This document shows positions 1 through 8,465 of a DNA stretch of 64,000 nt, piece by piece; within the stretch, counting starts at the first letter, position 1, and every line of letters begins with the position of its first letter. The notes below the pieces were generated by a model that was given only the letters and a program-made list of their open reading frames with translations, was not told the DNA's origin and ran no database searches. The stretch is from Psychroserpens sp. Hel_I_66. Lineage in GTDB: Bacteria > Bacteroidota > Bacteroidia > Flavobacteriales > Flavobacteriaceae. The DNA is taken from NCBI RefSeq assembly GCF_000799465.1, contig NZ_JUGU01000001.1, positions 3,492,501-3,556,500 of the forward strand, in the 5' to 3' direction. The position numbers were made by a program, and so were the translations under genes.

Positions 1-740
1 AATTCTGACGGGTCGGCAATGTTGAGTACCGTAAACGATATGAGCAAATAGATAACGGTTGTAAAAATCATTGTTAATAGAAAGGCACGAGGTATTGTCT
101 TGCCAGGGTTCTTTACCTCGGAACCTAAAGATGCCATATGCTCAAAACCAGTATAAACAAAAAATAAAGTTGCGGTAGCCGCTAAAGTACCGGAAAAGGA
201 CTCAACTTTAAAAAATGCTGCTTTTGGCGGGCCAGTTTCGGCAAGTCCGACCGCAATAAGAATGAACAACCCCAAGAGCTGAATGCTAACCATAATGATA
301 TTGGCGGTGGATGATTTCTTGATGCCAGTAATGCTTATCAAGGCAAGCAATAATAGGACACCATAGCTTATCAATAATCCTGGTACTTCAAAAAAGGTAT
401 TGAAATATCCTGAAAAAGCCAATAGCACAGCGGCAATGGTGGCCGAACTGTGGAATGCAACCGTCCAACCCGTGAGAAAAGACGGAATGTCTATTTTAGG
501 AAACGCCTTCCTTACAAAAATGAATTCCGCACCGGCGTTTGGATAAGTAGAGGACATCTCTGCATACGACATCGCAGAAACACTTGCCGCTATTGCGGCA
601 AAAATAAAACTCAACCAAAGGTCTGTGCCTGCCTGTCCAGCAGCTGCACCGATTACTGTGTATATTCCTGCTCCCACAATAGTACCTACACCATAAAAGG
701 TAAGGCGAAGTGTTCCCAATGATTTTTTTAATTCTGCCAT
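1..740 (-). CDS. APC-family amino acid permease, 3' end cut by the window edge
   Basis: The minus-strand frame is open from the ATG at 738-740 to base 1, so the C-terminus lies outside the window. The N-terminus reads MAELKKSLGTLRLTFYGVG followed by a GTIVGAGIY segment. That is the glycine-rich first membrane helix typical of APC-superfamily amino acid transporters, where it binds the substrate backbone. Several further hydrophobic helices follow, and the visible 246 residues cover roughly the first half of a normal 430-480 residue permease. It starts one base after the stop of the secreted M28 peptidase, so the two are almost certainly co-transcribed: the peptidase would release amino acids and the permease import them. 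The substrate cannot be read from the sequence. Confidence 0.85.
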   Translation of the reverse strand, partial: MAELKKSLGTLRLTFYGVGTIVGAGIYTVIGAAAGQAGTDLWLSFIFAAIAASVSAMSYAEMSSTYPNAGAEFIFVRKAFPKIDIPSFLTGWTVAFHSSATIAAVLLAFSGYFNTFFEVPGLLISYGVLLLLALISITGIKKSSTANIIMVSIQLLGLFILIAVGLAETGPPKAAFFKVESFSGTLAATATLFFVYTGFEHMASLGSEVKNPGKTIPRAFLLTMIFTTVIYLLISFTVLNIADPSE

Positions 741-741
741 A

Positions 742-1914
742 TCAATGTTGTATAATTATTTTTGGATTGTAAATGCTGTTTTGAGTCTTTATATGAAAAA
801 AGTATAATCCGTCGGCAAGCGTACTTGTATCAATTTGAGAAGTATTATCAAAGTAGATATTTCCAACTTGGACTCCAAGCGCGTTATATACATACACTCC
901 TTCAATTTTTTCCGTAGAATCAATATAGATTGTATTTGAAGCCGGATTAGGATAAAGGTTCATCTTTCTTTGTACAGTAGTATTGTTCAATCCTAATGTT
1001 GATGAAAATGCACATTCCCCCAAAGTGGCAAATACCAACTTTGCACATTTTTCATAAAATGGGATATTAAACTGTCCAAGGGTATCGTTCGGTGTGTGCC
1101 AAAAGGGATTAAAGTCGCCGTCATATTCTTCGTTAATTCCAATAGCACTGAATCCATTGTTCCAAAATGACGCGTGGTCCGTGGCCGAAATACCTGGATT
1201 TACTAAATGTAAACTTAAGCCAATATCATAATCAATATTTGCGACCATTGCCTTATCCGAGAGTGCAAGAGAGGAAGCAACTGGCCTTACGTGGATGTCG
1301 GCAACATTATCGTTGTTACCGTCCCATCCAAGCATATCCATATTGATATATCCAAGAATGTTTTCGTTTGAAGCCGCCGCAGAAGATGCATAAGCACCAC
1401 TACCTATGAGCCCTTGTTCTTCTTCATCCCATAATGCAAAAATAATGGTATATGGGAAATCGTATTGAGAAAAGACCCTTGCCGCTTCCAATACCGCTGC
1501 TGTACCACTGGCATTATCATCAGCTCCTGGCACACCCGCAACATTGTCATAATGAGCACCGATAATAAATTTTTCATCGGGATAAACAGTTCCTTCTTTT
1601 ATTCCGAAGAGATTTTTTCCAGTTGAACTGAACTGTAGGGAATCCATTTGAAGCCCATAGGCTTGGAACTTTTCTTTAATGAACTGAAAAGCTTTTTCAT
1701 TACCAGGATGGTCCTTATGTCGTGAAATAATTATGTCTGGGTTGCCCCCAATAATGACAGGTTCTTCTCCAGTGAGTTGCGCTACGAAAAATGTCATTGA
1801 ATCTATTTTTACATCATTCAAGATATTTTGAACATTTTGATTTTGAGCCAATGAAATACCATAAAAGAGAAGCAGTAGCGATAAAGCTGTAAATTTTTTT
1901 ACATTTGTTTTCAT
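742..1914 (-). CDS. Secreted M28-family zinc aminopeptidase with type IX secretion sorting domain
   Basis: This 390-residue protein has an N-terminal signal peptide ending near SLAQ (residues 21-24). The M28 peptidase domain spans about residues 60-300. The co-catalytic zinc ligands and catalytic residues can be placed: H121 in GAHYDN, D132 in GADDNASG, the E164/E165 pair in DEEEQGL, D193 in NMDMLGWDG and H273 in FWHTPND. Residues 318-390 (NLYPNPASN to the end) form a Por secretion C-terminal sorting domain, so the enzyme should cross the outer membrane by the type IX system and be surface-attached or released. The family removes N-terminal amino acids from peptides. The downstream permease begins one base later, which suggests a peptide-scavenging operon. 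Its membership of the metal island is uncertain. Confidence 0.93.
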   Translation of the reverse strand: MKTNVKKFTALSLLLLFYGISLAQNQNVQNILNDVKIDSMTFFVAQLTGEEPVIIGGNPDIIISRHKDHPGNEKAFQFIKEKFQAYGLQMDSLQFSSTGKNLFGIKEGTVYPDEKFIIGAHYDNVAGVPGADDNASGTAAVLEAARVFSQYDFPYTIIFALWDEEEQGLIGSGAYASSAAASNENILGYINMDMLGWDGNNDNVADIHVRPVASSLALSDKAMVANIDYDIGLSLHLVNPGISATDHASFWNNGFSAIGINEEYDGDFNPFWHTPNDTLGQFNIPFYEKCAKLVFATLGECAFSSTLGLNNTTVQRKMNLYPNPASNTIYIDSTEKIEGVYVYNALGVQVGNIYFDNTSQIDTSTLADGLYFFHIKTQNSIYNPKIIIQH

Positions 1915-1948
1915 ATGTTTTTAGTTATATTTATAGACAATAATTTCT

Positions 1949-2101
1949 TCACGTTTTCAAAACCTTATATTTTGAATTAATGTCTTCATTCAATACATTG
2001 AGCCTATTTTGGTAATCTTTGAATAATTTGTCCTCACTCCAATGTGCCGTCCAAGCTGCTAATCCCAACACTACTACCCAAAGCCAACTATTCTTGTTTA
2101 T
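1949..2101 (-). other. Possible small membrane-protein ORF without a standard start
   Basis: In the gap between the CDF gene and the peptidase, one minus-strand frame runs 50 codons to a TGA at 1949-1951. It reads INKNSWLWVVVLGLAAW, then a charged helical tail ending YKVLKT. The composition (one membrane helix followed by a K/E/N-rich tail) looks coding, but the frame opens with ATA directly after a stop. An ATG lies two bases upstream in another frame (MNKQE, stop), so one extra base may have broken a small gene. It could also be chance. Confidence 0.25.
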
Positions 2102-2134
2102 TCATTACTTTTCTATTTCAAGGCTTTCCTAAAG

Positions 2135-2926
2135 CTATTTCGACAGTTTTAATATTCTTATGGCACCGCGCATCACAAATGTGAAAACGATGCCCCCAAT
2201 TACCAAATCGGGCCATTTACTATTCAGAAAATAGACGAGTATCCCTGCCAGTATAACCCCACCATTTACAATGATATCATTGGATGTAAAAATGGCACTC
2301 GCCTGCATATGGGCCTCTTTGCTCTTGGTTTTGTTGATAAGCCAGAGCGAAATCAGATTACCTACCAATGCGAAAATTGAAACGATTATCATCCATTGGA
2401 ACAAGGGTGTTTCGGTATTGCTGAAAAACCTTCGTAAGACCTCTGCAAACCCAAGCGTTGCCAATGCCATCTGAAAGTAGCCGCTGAATTTCGCCACTTT
2501 CTTTTTTCTGGAAATAGCGCCGCCAACTGCAAATAGACTAAGTGCATACACGATGGAATCTGCCAGCATATCAAGTGAATCTGCAATAAGTCCCATTGAG
2601 CCAGATATCCAACCTGTGGTCATTTCGATAACGAAAAAACCGAAGTTGATACCCAAGACCCACCAGAGAATCTTTTTTTGTTTGGATTGGTCTTCTATTA
2701 CAGGTGGTTCGGCTTCTATGGTTCCCTCTAAGGAATCCCCAAGTTTTAAGCTGGCTATAGACGACTGTATCGCATTGATACCGTCCACGTGATATACTTC
2801 CAATTTTCTTTTGGGAATATCAAAATCCAAATGTTTGACTTGAGCATAAGCCTCCAACTTCATCCGAATCATCTGCTCTTCCGAAGGGCAGTCCATTTTA
2901 CTGATTTTAAAAGTGGTCTTATTCAT
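2135..2926 (-). CDS. HMA-domain cation diffusion facilitator (CDF) metal transporter
   Basis: This 263-residue protein starts with a heavy-metal-associated-like domain (about 1-70) containing KMDCPSEE. It keeps one cysteine of the usual CxxC. Six hydrophobic segments of a cation efflux domain follow (about 85-260). The two metal-site motifs of CDF proteins are recognisable as DSLDMLAD in helix 2 and SNDIIVNGG in helix 5, though the usual histidines are replaced, which suggests altered metal preference. CDF proteins export divalent cations such as Zn2+, Co2+ or Cd2+ in exchange for protons. The gene closes the P-type ATPase / Fur cluster, so it probably serves the same metal. The exact metal is unknown. 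Confidence 0.85.
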   Translation of the reverse strand: MNKTTFKISKMDCPSEEQMIRMKLEAYAQVKHLDFDIPKRKLEVYHVDGINAIQSSIASLKLGDSLEGTIEAEPPVIEDQSKQKKILWWVLGINFGFFVIEMTTGWISGSMGLIADSLDMLADSIVYALSLFAVGGAISRKKKVAKFSGYFQMALATLGFAEVLRRFFSNTETPLFQWMIIVSIFALVGNLISLWLINKTKSKEAHMQASAIFTSNDIIVNGGVILAGILVYFLNSKWPDLVIGGIVFTFVMRGAIRILKLSK

Positions 2927-2952
2927 TTATATACTACTGAATTAATTTTCCT

Positions 2953-3171
2953 TTAGTGCTTCATTTGTTTATGCGATTCTATATATCTTTCCAAGATTGA
3001 CTTCAAGCTATCCAAATATTCCACAAACGAGCTGACGGAAATCTTTGGTGTTTCGCAATCAGGGATTGTAATAGGGTTTTCATCGAGATATTGGTATAGT
3101 TCGGGGTAGTCCTGCTCAATCCTCAATGTCAATTCATTAATTTCCTTGGTCAATTGCTGAAGTTTCTTCAT
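2953..3171 (-). CDS. Small coiled-coil protein of the metal-resistance cluster, function unknown
   Basis: This 72-residue protein has no signal peptide or membrane segment. The N-terminal 25 residues (MKKLQQLTKEINELTLRIEQ) form an amphipathic heptad-like helix, and the C-terminal third (SFVEYLDSLKSILERYIESH) is also helical and ends in a His-containing tail, HKQMKH. It lies five bases downstream of the Fur-family gene and about 26 bases before the CDF transporter, inside the same minus-strand operon. I do not recognise a family. A small metal-binding or accessory role would be inferred from position only. Confidence 0.7.
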   Translation of the reverse strand: MKKLQQLTKEINELTLRIEQDYPELYQYLDENPITIPDCETPKISVSSFVEYLDSLKSILERYIESHKQMKH

Positions 3172-3176
3172 CCTTA

Positions 3177-3611
3177 TTATTTTTTTCTACAACTTTCACA
3201 TATTCCTTTTAACACCAAGTTCACATCGCTCACTTGATAATCGTCTGGTAAGCCTTCTTCCGATATTTTATTCGGCAAACAGCTTGTTTTTCCACACTTG
3301 GTACAATAAAAGTGCATATGTAAATCTGTACCGTATTTACCTTTGGCATTTTCATCGGAAATCGCAAATTTTGCCACTCCGGTCCCATCATTAATCTGAT
3401 GAATCAACCCTTTATCCTCAAAAGTCTTGAGATTGCGATAAAAGGTGGTTCTGTTTGCCGTTTTGTTTTTTTCACTTTTGGCGATAAAGACTTTTTGCAT
3501 TTCCTTTAAGGTTACGGCATAGGTCTTCCTCCTGAGGTATTTGTAAATTTTCAACCTCATTTCAGTAGGGCGTATCCCTTTGGTAAATAATATTTTTTCC
3601 GTGTTTGTCAT
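3177..3611 (-). CDS. Fur-family metalloregulator (first copy)
   Basis: This 144-residue protein is the normal length for Fur, Zur or PerR. The N-terminal winged helix (about 1-85) contains RPTEMRLKIYKYL and the recognition region RTTFYRNLKTFEDKGLI. The dimerisation domain carries HMHFYCTKCGKTSC and a terminal GICESCRKK; these two CxxC pairs are the structural zinc site of the family. It lies between the P1B-type ATPase gene upstream and the coiled-coil and CDF genes downstream, and therefore probably senses the exported metal and represses the cluster. A second copy is at 8466-8888. Which subgroup (Fur, Zur, PerR) cannot be decided by eye. Confidence 0.9.
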   Translation of the reverse strand: MTNTEKILFTKGIRPTEMRLKIYKYLRRKTYAVTLKEMQKVFIAKSEKNKTANRTTFYRNLKTFEDKGLIHQINDGTGVAKFAISDENAKGKYGTDLHMHFYCTKCGKTSCLPNKISEEGLPDDYQVSDVNLVLKGICESCRKK

Positions 3612-3656
3612 TTAATATTCTTTCAAAAAACTGGATTCTTCTAAGTCCCAATTTTT

Positions 3657-6218
3657 CTAATCTTTTTTATAAGCCAAAAGGCGCAGCGCATTGGCCACTA
3701 CTACCAAGGTAGACCCCTCGTGAAATGCCACGGCTATTCCTATGTTTGCCCAGCTCAAAATGGTGGCTGGTATTAGCAGTGCCACAACACCAAGGCTTAC
3801 CCAAAGGTTCTGCTTGATAATAGCTTTTGCTTTTCTACTCAAGCCAATCGCAAAAGGCAGGGTTTCCAACTTGTCGGCCATTAGGGCAACATCCGCCGTT
3901 TCCAAAGCCACATCGCTTCCAGCCGCTCCCATTGCTATGCCCACGGTACTGTTCGCCATTGCGGGTGCATCGTTTACACCATCGCCTACCATTGCCACCT
4001 TGGATTCCTTTTCCTTTAGCTCTTTTATGGCATCCACTTTTTCCTCTGGTAACAAGCTCCCCCAAGCATCGGTCAATCCTATTTCTTTCGCCACGGCATC
4101 GGCAACCTTTTGGTTGTCGCCAGTAAGCATTATCATACGTTTGATACCGATTTCCTTTAATTTTTTGAGGGTTTCCTTGGCAGCTTCGCGAGGGGTATCC
4201 ATTAGGGCAATAACACCTATATATTCTTGGTTTTTCCGAATAAGCATCGTAGTATTTCCCCCACCTTCGAGGTCACGGACTTTCGTTATTATCACTTCGG
4301 AAGGGGTGCTCTCATCAAGCCCTTCGTACAGGTCGAGGTTACCGACATAGATTTTGTCATTGCCCAATGACGCTTTTATACCTTTGCCAAGCACGGCTTC
4401 CAAATCGGTCGCATCAGGTAGTTCCTCGCCTTTCAAACGTTCCTTGCCATCTCGAACCACTGCTTTTGCCAGAGGATGGTCACTTAGATTCTCTACGGCT
4501 ACAGCTATTTTTAAAAGTTCGTTTTCAGAAATATCGCCAAGCGGGACCACTTCGGTAAGCTTGGGTTTTCCTTCGGTCAGTGTACCCGTCTTGTCAAAGG
4601 CGAGGGCGGTAATAACCCCCAAGTCTTCCAAAGGGCGACCCCCTTTGATAAGTACCCCGCCACGGGCCGCTCGTGCAACACCGCTCAATACCGCACTCGG
4701 GGTCGAAATCGCAAGGGCACAGGGACTGGCAGCTACCAATACGGCCATAGCCCTATAAAAGCTGGCACTAAACGGTTCATCGACGACCAAAAAAGCAAAG
4801 AGCAACAGCACTACCAATACCAGTACGGAAGGAACAAAATATCTTTCAAATTTATCGGTAAGCAACTGGGTGGGCGATTTTTGGGTCTGGGCCTCGTTCA
4901 CCAATTTTACCAATCGGGACAGTGTAGAATCCTTTGCCTCTTTAATTACCTTAATTTCAAGTGTATTGTTGCCGTTAATAGTTCCTGCGAAAACTCGGTT
5001 TTCTTCCTTTATATCATCATCCTCTGAATAGTCCTTGGCGGAATCTTCCACAGGAACTTTATCTACTGGGACACTTTCCCCGGTAATGGGGGCTTGGTTG
5101 ACACTACTATTACCATCAACAACAACGCCATCGGCAGATATTTTACTGTTTGGCTTAACTACAATAATATCGCCTTTACTCAACTTTTCAATACCAACTT
5201 CTTTGGTCTTCCCATCTTTTTTTAGCAAGGCCGTTTTCGGTGCTAAATCTGCCAGTGCCGCAATAGATTTTCGGGCTTTCTCCATCGCATAATGTTCAAG
5301 GGCGTGCCCCAGACTAAAAAGGAACAGTAACAAGGCACCTTCCGCCCAAGCGCCCAAAGCAGCGGCACCGATGGCGGCGACCAACATTAAAAAGTCGATT
5401 TCAAAACCACCTTTGGCCACTGTCTGTATGGCCTCTTTCGCGGTAAAATAACCTCCAAAAAAGTAGGCGCCTATGTAGAGGGACAAGCTGACCCAATCCG
5501 GTATCGAGTCCACGTAGGACAATCCGAAACCTATTCCGAGAAGGGCACCGCAAATGATGGCAAAAATAAGTTCGGTGTTCTTTCCGAAAATACCGCCGTG
5601 GGCGTGTGCCTCGCCTTCATCCTCGTTGTGGTCGTGTTCTTCGCCGTCTTTGTGAACGTGGTCTTCGCTCTCGCCGACGTGTTGCTTTTCTTCCTTGTCC
5701 TGAGTATGTTCGGATTTTTCTTCACCGTTGGAAACTTCCATCTTTTGTAAATACGTTTCTGTATCAACGGAAGGTTCAATAATGGTAAGCCCTTGTTTTT
5801 CTATTTTCTTTTTAATAGCCCCAAATCCTGTAATGCCCTTGTCAAATTCCACACGTATCATTCCAGAAGCGGATGCAGAAACTTCGAGAACCCCATCAAC
5901 CTCCTTGACTGCTTTCTCGATGGTTCGGGCGTGACGGGTGTGGCGTATCCCTTCCACTTCTACCAACTTATGTCCAAATTTATCTGTGATCTGGGCTCCC
6001 GTGGTTTCTGCCAAGGACTGTACTCTATCAAGTGAAATGATATCGGGGTCGTAATGAAAACAGAGTTGCGGTACACTGTCCGGTTTTTCATCGGATATGT
6101 GCACACTGTCAATACCTTCACGTCCACTTAATTTGTCGATGAGCCTGTTGATGCAGGCATCTTTTTCGTCCGGTACCTGTGGAAGGATTACGGGAATTTT
6201 GATTTTTAGTTTTTTCAT
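3657..6218 (-). CDS. P1B-4-type heavy-metal-translocating ATPase with His-rich linker
   Basis: This 853-residue protein exports a transition metal across the inner membrane with ATP. Residues 1-150 contain two ferredoxin-like HMA folds that have lost the CxxC (the second shows GIRHTRHA instead). Residues 170-208 are an acidic His-rich linker (HVHKDGEEHDHNEDEGEAHAH). Membrane helices start near 215. TGES is at 379-382 and the phosphorylated aspartate is D542 in DKTGT. The helix-4 motif is SPC (498-500), not CPC, and the last helix carries HEGST (833-837). SPC plus HEGG/S-type residues mark the P1B-4 group, whose members move Co2+, Fe2+ or Zn2+. The downstream Fur-family gene fits metal-dependent control. 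A plain ZntA-type name would hide the SPC change. Confidence 0.93.
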   Translation of the reverse strand: MKKLKIKIPVILPQVPDEKDACINRLIDKLSGREGIDSVHISDEKPDSVPQLCFHYDPDIISLDRVQSLAETTGAQITDKFGHKLVEVEGIRHTRHARTIEKAVKEVDGVLEVSASASGMIRVEFDKGITGFGAIKKKIEKQGLTIIEPSVDTETYLQKMEVSNGEEKSEHTQDKEEKQHVGESEDHVHKDGEEHDHNEDEGEAHAHGGIFGKNTELIFAIICGALLGIGFGLSYVDSIPDWVSLSLYIGAYFFGGYFTAKEAIQTVAKGGFEIDFLMLVAAIGAAALGAWAEGALLLFLFSLGHALEHYAMEKARKSIAALADLAPKTALLKKDGKTKEVGIEKLSKGDIIVVKPNSKISADGVVVDGNSSVNQAPITGESVPVDKVPVEDSAKDYSEDDDIKEENRVFAGTINGNNTLEIKVIKEAKDSTLSRLVKLVNEAQTQKSPTQLLTDKFERYFVPSVLVLVVLLLFAFLVVDEPFSASFYRAMAVLVAASPCALAISTPSAVLSGVARAARGGVLIKGGRPLEDLGVITALAFDKTGTLTEGKPKLTEVVPLGDISENELLKIAVAVENLSDHPLAKAVVRDGKERLKGEELPDATDLEAVLGKGIKASLGNDKIYVGNLDLYEGLDESTPSEVIITKVRDLEGGGNTTMLIRKNQEYIGVIALMDTPREAAKETLKKLKEIGIKRMIMLTGDNQKVADAVAKEIGLTDAWGSLLPEEKVDAIKELKEKESKVAMVGDGVNDAPAMANSTVGIAMGAAGSDVALETADVALMADKLETLPFAIGLSRKAKAIIKQNLWVSLGVVALLIPATILSWANIGIAVAFHEGSTLVVVANALRLLAYKKD

Positions 6219-6222
6219 ATCC

Positions 6223-6582
6223 TTAGTTGTTTTTTATCCAGTTTTTTGCTTGTTCCTTATCCTGAAGGTCAAAATATTTGACTTCTGAACCGGTAAAGAA
6301 ATCGGTAGCCTTGGCTGCCCATTTCTGCCACTTTTTTTCGCCTACAAATGCCATTTTACCATAATCTGATAGGTGTGCAGCATCTACCTTTAAATCTGCC
6401 CAAAACCCTTGTAGGTCGTAGCCGTGAAAATCTTCCAGTTCAAAATAAAAATCCACTTTATGGCCTTTTTCGATGATATTGTGAATGAGCGGATGAATTT
6501 TTTCAACATCCTTCTTTGTGACTCTACCGTTGATTTTGGCAGCGATTAAGTTTTCCTTTTCTATGTTTATAATCTGTATCAT
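6223..6582 (-). CDS. SpoIIAA-like (STAS-fold) protein, first copy
   Basis: This 119-residue cytoplasmic protein has the pattern of the SpoIIAA-like / STAS family: a hydrophobic strand at the start, a central FELEDFHGYDLQGFWADL segment, then KMAFVGEKKWQKWA and a C-terminal EVKYFDLQDKEQAKNWI. The family is widespread next to stress and transport genes and its biochemical role is unclear. A role in sensing or organising small partners is a guess. It starts 24 bases after the AlbA_2 gene and ends 4 bases before the ATPase gene, so it is in the same operon. A clear paralogue lies at 8080-8439, likewise beside a Fur-family gene. Confidence 0.8.
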   Translation of the reverse strand: MIQIINIEKENLIAAKINGRVTKKDVEKIHPLIHNIIEKGHKVDFYFELEDFHGYDLQGFWADLKVDAAHLSDYGKMAFVGEKKWQKWAAKATDFFTGSEVKYFDLQDKEQAKNWIKNN

Positions 6583-6606
6583 TTTTTAATTTTTATTGGA
6601 TTTATA

Positions 6607-7410
6607 TTAGTTTAAGTGAATTTTCATATAATCCAATGCTTCGGGCATATCCAACTCCCGGGTACCGTTCCCGGTTCTGATAAAGAAATGAGAACGGTCG
6701 CCCAGGTTCAAATACACGGGTTTTTGCGATTTGTAGACCCTTACATAACAGATATCCTTTTCTTTAAATTCATAAAAGGCCACCTTTGCCAAAGGGCAAA
6801 AATGGGTGCCTAACTTGACAGACACCAACTGCATTACATACTGTTCAAACCCGTCCTTGTCTGGTTTCTTTAAAGTACCATAATCTTGTTCGAGCCCCAG
6901 AATACGGCCTTCATCATCTACCCCAATAATCAAGTGGCCTCCTTCGGTATTCATATATCCTGCAATGGTCTTCGCCACCACCATTTCCAAAGCTTTGTTA
7001 ACCTTACCTTGTCGAAGGTCCCACCGCAAGGTGCTTTTGAATTCTACCTCGTGGTTTTCACCTTTGTCCAATAATTCCCTTATCAAGGTTATTCCGACTT
7101 TCTCCCTATTTAGTTGAAATATTGTTTTTCTTGTATAGAACATCAGGGCGAGACTGCTTCCCATAATACCAAACAGGATATTTTTTAGGATTTGGTCCAC
7201 ATCGCCAAACCCGAGAGCTTGCCCAACTGCATTTTTGAACAAATACCACCAATTGCCCGTATCACCGCTCTGGTCATACTGGAATAGGGAAATGCCCAAT
7301 GGCTGTATAATGATTATGCCCACCGCAAACCCTAAAACAATAGCAATAAGAAGTCCTTGCCTGTTCAGCCCTCCTCTTTTTTGATTATGTATGCCATTAG
7401 GCGGTTTCAT
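6607..7410 (-). CDS. Membrane-anchored AlbA_2 (Schlafen-type) domain protein
   Basis: This 267-residue protein has two hydrophobic segments near the N-terminus (about 20-40 and 80-95), then a Schlafen AlbA_2 domain (about 115-250). The hallmark motifs are HEVEFKSTLRWD, the segment MVAKTIAGYMNTEGGHLIIGVDD and the late FIRTGNGTRELD. AlbA_2 domains usually occur in soluble putative ATP- or nucleic-acid-binding regulators; fusion to N-terminal membrane helices places this one at the inner membrane facing the cytoplasm. It sits in the metal-resistance operon two bases downstream of the DoxX gene. No specific role in metal resistance is known to me. Confidence 0.82.
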   Translation of the reverse strand: MKPPNGIHNQKRGGLNRQGLLIAIVLGFAVGIIIIQPLGISLFQYDQSGDTGNWWYLFKNAVGQALGFGDVDQILKNILFGIMGSSLALMFYTRKTIFQLNREKVGITLIRELLDKGENHEVEFKSTLRWDLRQGKVNKALEMVVAKTIAGYMNTEGGHLIIGVDDEGRILGLEQDYGTLKKPDKDGFEQYVMQLVSVKLGTHFCPLAKVAFYEFKEKDICYVRVYKSQKPVYLNLGDRSHFFIRTGNGTRELDMPEALDYMKIHLN

Positions 7411-7412
7411 TT

Positions 7413-7847
7413 TCAGCTATTTATAGGTTTAGAAATCAGATTGTCCAATTCTAAATATTTTTCTTTCATAAGACTCAAAGCAAAAGCTCCGGCAGAAGCA
7501 CTAAAAACAGAAAAGTCAAGCGCTCCTTTTACTCCAGTTGAAAAAGTCATTGAAACAGCAAATAGTAACAGTAGAAACCCGCTTAATTTTGCAAACAGTT
7601 CCGTTTTAAACCCTATTATCAAGAAAATCGCAAAAACAATTTCGGCTATGGTTACCAAAAGTCCGATTGTTGGTATTAATGAATTCGGAATCCAAGGATT
7701 GATCATTTGGGTATAACTCAAGAAACTGTCCCAATTTCCCCAAACAGAAACTTCTTTGCTCCAAATTCCAAATCTATCGGCGACCGCCGATAAAAAACCG
7801 ATTGAAATTGCTAATCGCAAAAAGACTTTAATAAACTTGGTATTCAT
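7413..7847 (-). CDS. DoxX-family membrane protein
   Basis: The 144-residue reading from the ATG at 7847 begins MNTKFIKVFLRLAISIGFLSA and contains four hydrophobic helices with the DoxX-like VADRFGIW, GLLVTIAEIVFAIFLIIG and ALSLM segments. The frame continues upstream to 8042 for 65 more codons, but that extension is hydrophilic, lacks similarity to DoxX N-termini and would bury the first helix; an A-rich leader lies just before 7847. DoxX proteins are integral membrane proteins linked to redox and oxidative stress, with no settled activity. The stop lies two bases before the AlbA_2 gene. Confidence 0.8.
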   Translation of the reverse strand: MNTKFIKVFLRLAISIGFLSAVADRFGIWSKEVSVWGNWDSFLSYTQMINPWIPNSLIPTIGLLVTIAEIVFAIFLIIGFKTELFAKLSGFLLLLFAVSMTFSTGVKGALDFSVFSASAGAFALSLMKEKYLELDNLISKPINS

Positions 7848-8042
7848 ATTTTTTATTTCTAATTTTCTTAGCGTTTGGTTAAATGCAACGCAATTTTTTT
7901 TCTCGTAACAATTTTTACATTTTTTAAAATCCTCCTCACTTATTTTACCCCTTGCAAAACGTCCTTCAGGATTTCCATTGAGCACTATTACATTTGGGGA
8001 TTTGGGCTGAGGATTATCCACTGCTTCCAGTGTAAATTGCAT
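7848..8042 (-). other. In-frame Cys-rich extension upstream of the DoxX start
   Basis: A 65-codon stretch, open in the DoxX frame, runs from an ATG at 8042. It reads like real coding sequence: NVIVLNGNPEGRFARGK, then a KKCKNCYEKKNC cluster with three cysteines, and the frame stays open a few codons upstream of that ATG. I do not recognise it. It may be the remnant of another gene whose stop was lost, a metal-binding leader peptide, or a genuine N-terminal domain of the downstream protein. Confidence 0.35.
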
Positions 8043-8079
8043 TCCCCAGATTTTAATAGTAAATAATAGTTCTTTCGTT

Positions 8080-8439
8080 TTAATTAATTTCTTTCTCTAT
8101 CCATTCTTTGGCCAATTTTTTTTCATCTGGACCAAAGAATTTAATATGTGCCCTTGTAAATGGTATCAAAACTTCCGTAAATTGTTCTTGCCATTCTAAG
8201 TTTCCTACCAACGCGACTCGTTTTAATCTTTCCTCCTTTGGAAGTTTGAGTTCAATACCTTTCCAATATGCACTTGAGGACCAACCCTCAAAATTTTCCA
8301 TCTCGATATACCAGTACACTTTATTATGTTCTTGTATATGGTCTTTTAATTGTGTTTTCATATTTTCATAATCTGTAGCATCTAATCTATTTTGAGCTAC
8401 CATATATACCTTACATTCATTTTTATAAATCGTCATCAT
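8080..8439 (-). CDS. SpoIIAA-like (STAS-fold) protein, second copy
   Basis: This 119-residue protein has the same length and layout as the protein at 6223-6582: a YWYIEMENFEGWSSSAYWKG core, RVALVGNLEWQEQF and a C-terminal HIKFFGPDEKKLAKEWI. Shared landmarks (E-[DN]-F-[HE]-G, A-[FL]-V-G, E-W-[QK], the final K-x-W-I) show that the two are paralogues though clearly diverged. The start could be either of two adjacent ATGs (8439 or 8436). It lies 26 bases downstream of the second Fur-family gene. Function is unknown; pairing with a Fur gene twice in one island suggests a functional link. Confidence 0.78.
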   Translation of the reverse strand: MMTIYKNECKVYMVAQNRLDATDYENMKTQLKDHIQEHNKVYWYIEMENFEGWSSSAYWKGIELKLPKEERLKRVALVGNLEWQEQFTEVLIPFTRAHIKFFGPDEKKLAKEWIEKEIN

Positions 8440-8465
8440 TGTTCCAATTTTTTAAATCAAAATAT

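Noticed and set aside
3742..4758. Long plus-strand ORFs of up to 202 codons opposite the P-type ATPase gene
   Set aside because: They are antisense shadows of a strongly conserved coding frame, have Ser/Pro-rich composition and no recognisable domain.
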